Positions 34,427-35,740 of a stretch of DNA of 35,740 bases are shown piece by piece. Made by a program: the position numbers and the translations under genes. The notes below the pieces were generated by a model. It was not told where the DNA came from and made no database searches. It saw only the letters and a program-made list of their open reading frames with translations. The stretch's first letter is position 1, and every line of letters begins with the position of its first letter. Origin of the DNA: Pseudomonadota bacterium (GTDB lineage: Bacteria; Desulfobacterota; Desulfobulbia; Desulfobulbales; SURF-16). The stretch is from assembly GCA_018816555.1 (NCBI GenBank), contig JAHIVT010000004.1:1-35740 (forward strand), written 5' to 3'.

Positions 34427-34939
34427 CTATTTTGCCAAGGGATAACCGATGTAATAAACTCCCTGGAGTTCGCCGGCCGCGTTATTAATAGGCTCATAAC
34501 CGGTGTCATACTGGCTGCCAAGAATATCAACGACCCCATAAAACACTTCCCCTTTTTGGATGGCTACAATCACGGGTCCATTGGGATCTAGCTTGGTTCC
34601 GACAGCGCGATTGCCTTCTTTCAACACATTGGTGCTGATGCGAATAAACGCATCCCCCTTTTTTACAAAGAACGTGGCCGTGCAACCAAACTGGTCCTTC
34701 AAGGAGTCAACGATCTCATAGTTGCCGTTCATCTTAGTCGTGCCGAAATAAAGTGAAATTCCATCCGCCCTGGGCTCGCCAAGCTTTGCGGCCATGTCTT
34801 TCATGAGGGTCATGGCTTCTTTGATTTTTGCGGAATATTCAGTTTCCGCCTTGGTGGTAAATGCACCTCCCAGTACCTGAAAAAGAACAAACAAAATCAC
34901 CATCGGTCTTACACAGTGTTTTAACGAGTTTTTAATCAT
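34427..34939 (-). CDS. Exported single Cache-domain protein
   Basis: The 170-residue protein has a signal peptide (basic start, hydrophobic VILFVLFQVLGGAF, cleavage likely after TTKA). A Cache_3/Cache_2-like fold follows (GCTATFFVKKGDAFIRISTNVLK, GPVIVAIQKGEVFYGVVDILGSQYDTGYEPI, GELQGVYYIGYPL). This fold is normally the extracellular sensor of chemoreceptors and kinases, binding small organic acids or amino acids. Here it stands alone, with no membrane anchor or signalling domain, immediately upstream of a chemoreceptor on the same strand. It may be a periplasmic ligand-binding partner, or a sensor domain separated from its receptor. Confidence 0.85.
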   Translation of the reverse strand: MIKNSLKHCVRPMVILFVLFQVLGGAFTTKAETEYSAKIKEAMTLMKDMAAKLGEPRADGISLYFGTTKMNGNYEIVDSLKDQFGCTATFFVKKGDAFIRISTNVLKEGNRAVGTKLDPNGPVIVAIQKGEVFYGVVDILGSQYDTGYEPINNAAGELQGVYYIGYPLAK

Positions 34940-35308
34940 TACATATCTCCTGTTGGTAGATGTCCCCGTAGGGATGTTTGAGGTTTCTTTTTGTTAGGTA
35001 AAAGAAAAATTATTCCCTCCCTGAAGGGAAGTAATATAATACGCGGAATTCAGCCGCCTGACGAAAGCGGGTTTATTCTTGCTTTTGAAAGGGCGGCAAA
35101 AAGTCAACTTCTGTTGACAGCCTTTCGCAATCCTCGTCTTGTAATCGAGGGATGTTCAATTCTGTCTCCATACATGTATTTATATTATTATTTTTTTTGG
35201 AAATGGATTGTCAACTTTTTTAGAACATATAACTATTTTTCATAAATTTCGGGAAAGAAAACTACTTATATTTGACAGGTTGTGGCGATGAGGCTTAAAT
35301 ATATGTGA
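34940..35308 (-). other. Gene-free A+T-rich region upstream of the Cache gene
   Basis: There is no convincing coding frame. The region holds a candidate sigma-70 promoter and a short inverted repeat, GTCAAC-TTCT-GTTGAC (about 35103-35118), in what would be the leader. The right side borders the IS1595 remnant. Confidence 0.45.
35185..35214 (-). promoter_or_regulatory. Candidate sigma-70 promoter for the Cache-chemoreceptor pair
   Basis: On the minus strand TTGACA (35209-35214) is followed after 18 bases by TAATAA (35185-35190) within an A+T-rich run. This would give a leader of about 240 bases before the Cache gene. The -35 box is perfect and the -10 box is fair. Confidence 0.4.
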
Positions 35309-35528
35309 TTACCATCGACTTTCAGCCAGTTTCAACAATCTCCTGGGCCTCGGTAAAGTATGCACAGCGGCATAGGCTAGGCTTGGCACCATTTCTGCCC
35401 AACTCAAAACGGCGGTTGAATAGATAACAAAATTCTGCAAGATAGCATGGCAAATGACGATCACAACATGGTGGTAAGTTCCTTGTAATATTTAACATTT
35501 CTTTTCGGGCGCAGTCATAGGCCGCCAA
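35309..35528 (-). pseudogene. IS1595-family transposase remnant, frameshifted C-terminal part
   Basis: Three reading frames together spell the end of an ISXO2/IS1595-type transposase. GTYHHV is in one frame, RHLPCYLAEFCYLFNRRFEL in the next, and MVPSLAYAAVHTLPRPRRLL then KLAESRW to a TAA at 35309-35311 in the third. The EF-x-YRFNRR block and the final LLKLAE are typical. At least two frameshifts separate these parts and the catalytic N-terminal region is not seen, so it is inactive debris. Confidence 0.7.
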
Positions 35529-35544
35529 CCACTAAGCCTTGTTA

Positions 35545-35562
35545 TTAATATTGCCAATCGAA
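35545..35562 (+). repeat. Direct repeat, right copy
   Basis: TTAATATTGCCAATCGAA matches the left copy at 32406-32423 in 17 of 18 positions, same orientation. It lies 17 bases beyond the IS1595 remnant and 43 bases before the intron start. Confidence 0.55.
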
Positions 35563-35605
35563 TATCTGATTTTATCCAACGGCCCTTGGGTTAACCTTAC
35601 TACTA

Positions 35606-35740
35606 GTGCGGCCGGGCAAGGTCGCATATTCGAGCGGGTGCGAAGCCCGCCCCGGAAGGGCTAGCCCCCCACCGGGTAGCGAGTCCTTGGACCAAAGGGG
35701 GTAACTCCTGCGGTTAAGCGTAGGACAGCGAGACGGCAGG
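35606..35740 (+). mobile_element. 5' end of a group II intron (continues beyond window)
   Basis: The sequence begins GTGCG, the conserved group II intron 5' end. It at once forms a hairpin (TGCGGCC 35607-35613 with GGTCGCA 35620-35626), followed by a GCGGG...CCCGC stem and CCGGAAGGGCTAGCCCCC. It continues with GCGAGTCC...AGCGTAGGACAGCGAGACGG. This G+C-rich, open-frame-free layout resembles domain I of bacterial group II introns. The reverse transcriptase gene and domains V/VI would lie outside the window, so the identification rests on the 5' end only. Confidence 0.55.

Noticed and set aside
34991-35245. 84-codon plus-strand frame upstream of the Cache gene
   Set aside because: It has no ribosome site or family match and ends in A+T-rich sequence; it looks like chance.
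1-35740. tRNA, rRNA, CRISPR arrays, toxin-antitoxin or defence genes
   Set aside because: Gaps were read for cloverleaf-like, repeat-spacer and known small-gene patterns and nothing convincing was seen. A covariance-model scan could still find short RNAs I missed.

Overview
The window looks like chromosomal DNA of an anaerobic, probably sulfate-metabolising member of the Desulfobacterota (old Deltaproteobacteria, Desulfobulbus-like). The evidence is the set of linked genes: a complete flxABCD-hdrABC electron-bifurcation locus beside an iron alcohol dehydrogenase, a YedF/DUF3343 selenium-trafficking cluster, and large PAS-rich sensor kinases. No rRNA, tRNA or CRISPR array was seen. Both ends of the window run into mobile DNA: the tail of an IS transposase at the left (3-125) and what looks like the first 135 bases of a group II intron at the right (35606-35740). 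This suggests the contig was broken at repeats.

Layout. 188-2581 (minus) is a small stress/maintenance operon: a Pcm-type protein repair methyltransferase that has lost its central SAM-binding part, a ribosome hibernation factor fused to a cold-shock domain, a small conserved protein and a membrane-anchored M28 peptidase. 2787-5828 (plus) is a large hybrid histidine kinase with a periplasmic solute-binding sensor. 6353-7984 (plus) is cofactor-independent phosphoglycerate mutase. 8098-10199 (minus) is yedF, a cysteine desulfurase and a DUF3343 protein, read as a sulfur/selenium carrier module. 10485-18582 (minus) is a tight pta-ackA-zwf-pgl-edd-eda cluster: the full Entner-Doudoroff branch from glucose-6-phosphate to pyruvate plus glyceraldehyde-3-phosphate, joined to acetate formation with ATP gain. 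corA (minus), then a soluble PAS histidine kinase with its HD-GYP response regulator (plus), follow to 23561.

23743-31777 (minus) is adh-hdrC-hdrB-hdrA-flxD-flxC-flxB-flxA. The operon starts from a near-consensus sigma-54 promoter at 31865-31879 with a palindrome immediately upstream, and ends in a strong hairpin terminator at 23634-23664. From work on Desulfovibrio vulgaris, the encoded complex is expected to couple NADH oxidation to reduction of ferredoxin and of a disulfide partner (DsrC), with the alcohol dehydrogenase exchanging ethanol and acetaldehyde.

31778-35740 is accessory in character. It holds a chemoreceptor with a separately encoded exported Cache-domain protein just upstream, a frameshifted IS1595-type transposase remnant and the intron start. 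A near-identical 18-bp direct repeat (32406-32423 and 35545-35562) brackets the chemoreceptor pair and the IS remnant, which suggests a discrete inserted or rearranged unit. No clearly new defence or biosynthetic system was found. The best leads are this bracketed chemoreceptor/Cache unit, the internally deleted Pcm, the Entner-Doudoroff/acetate operon and the sigma-54 control region.
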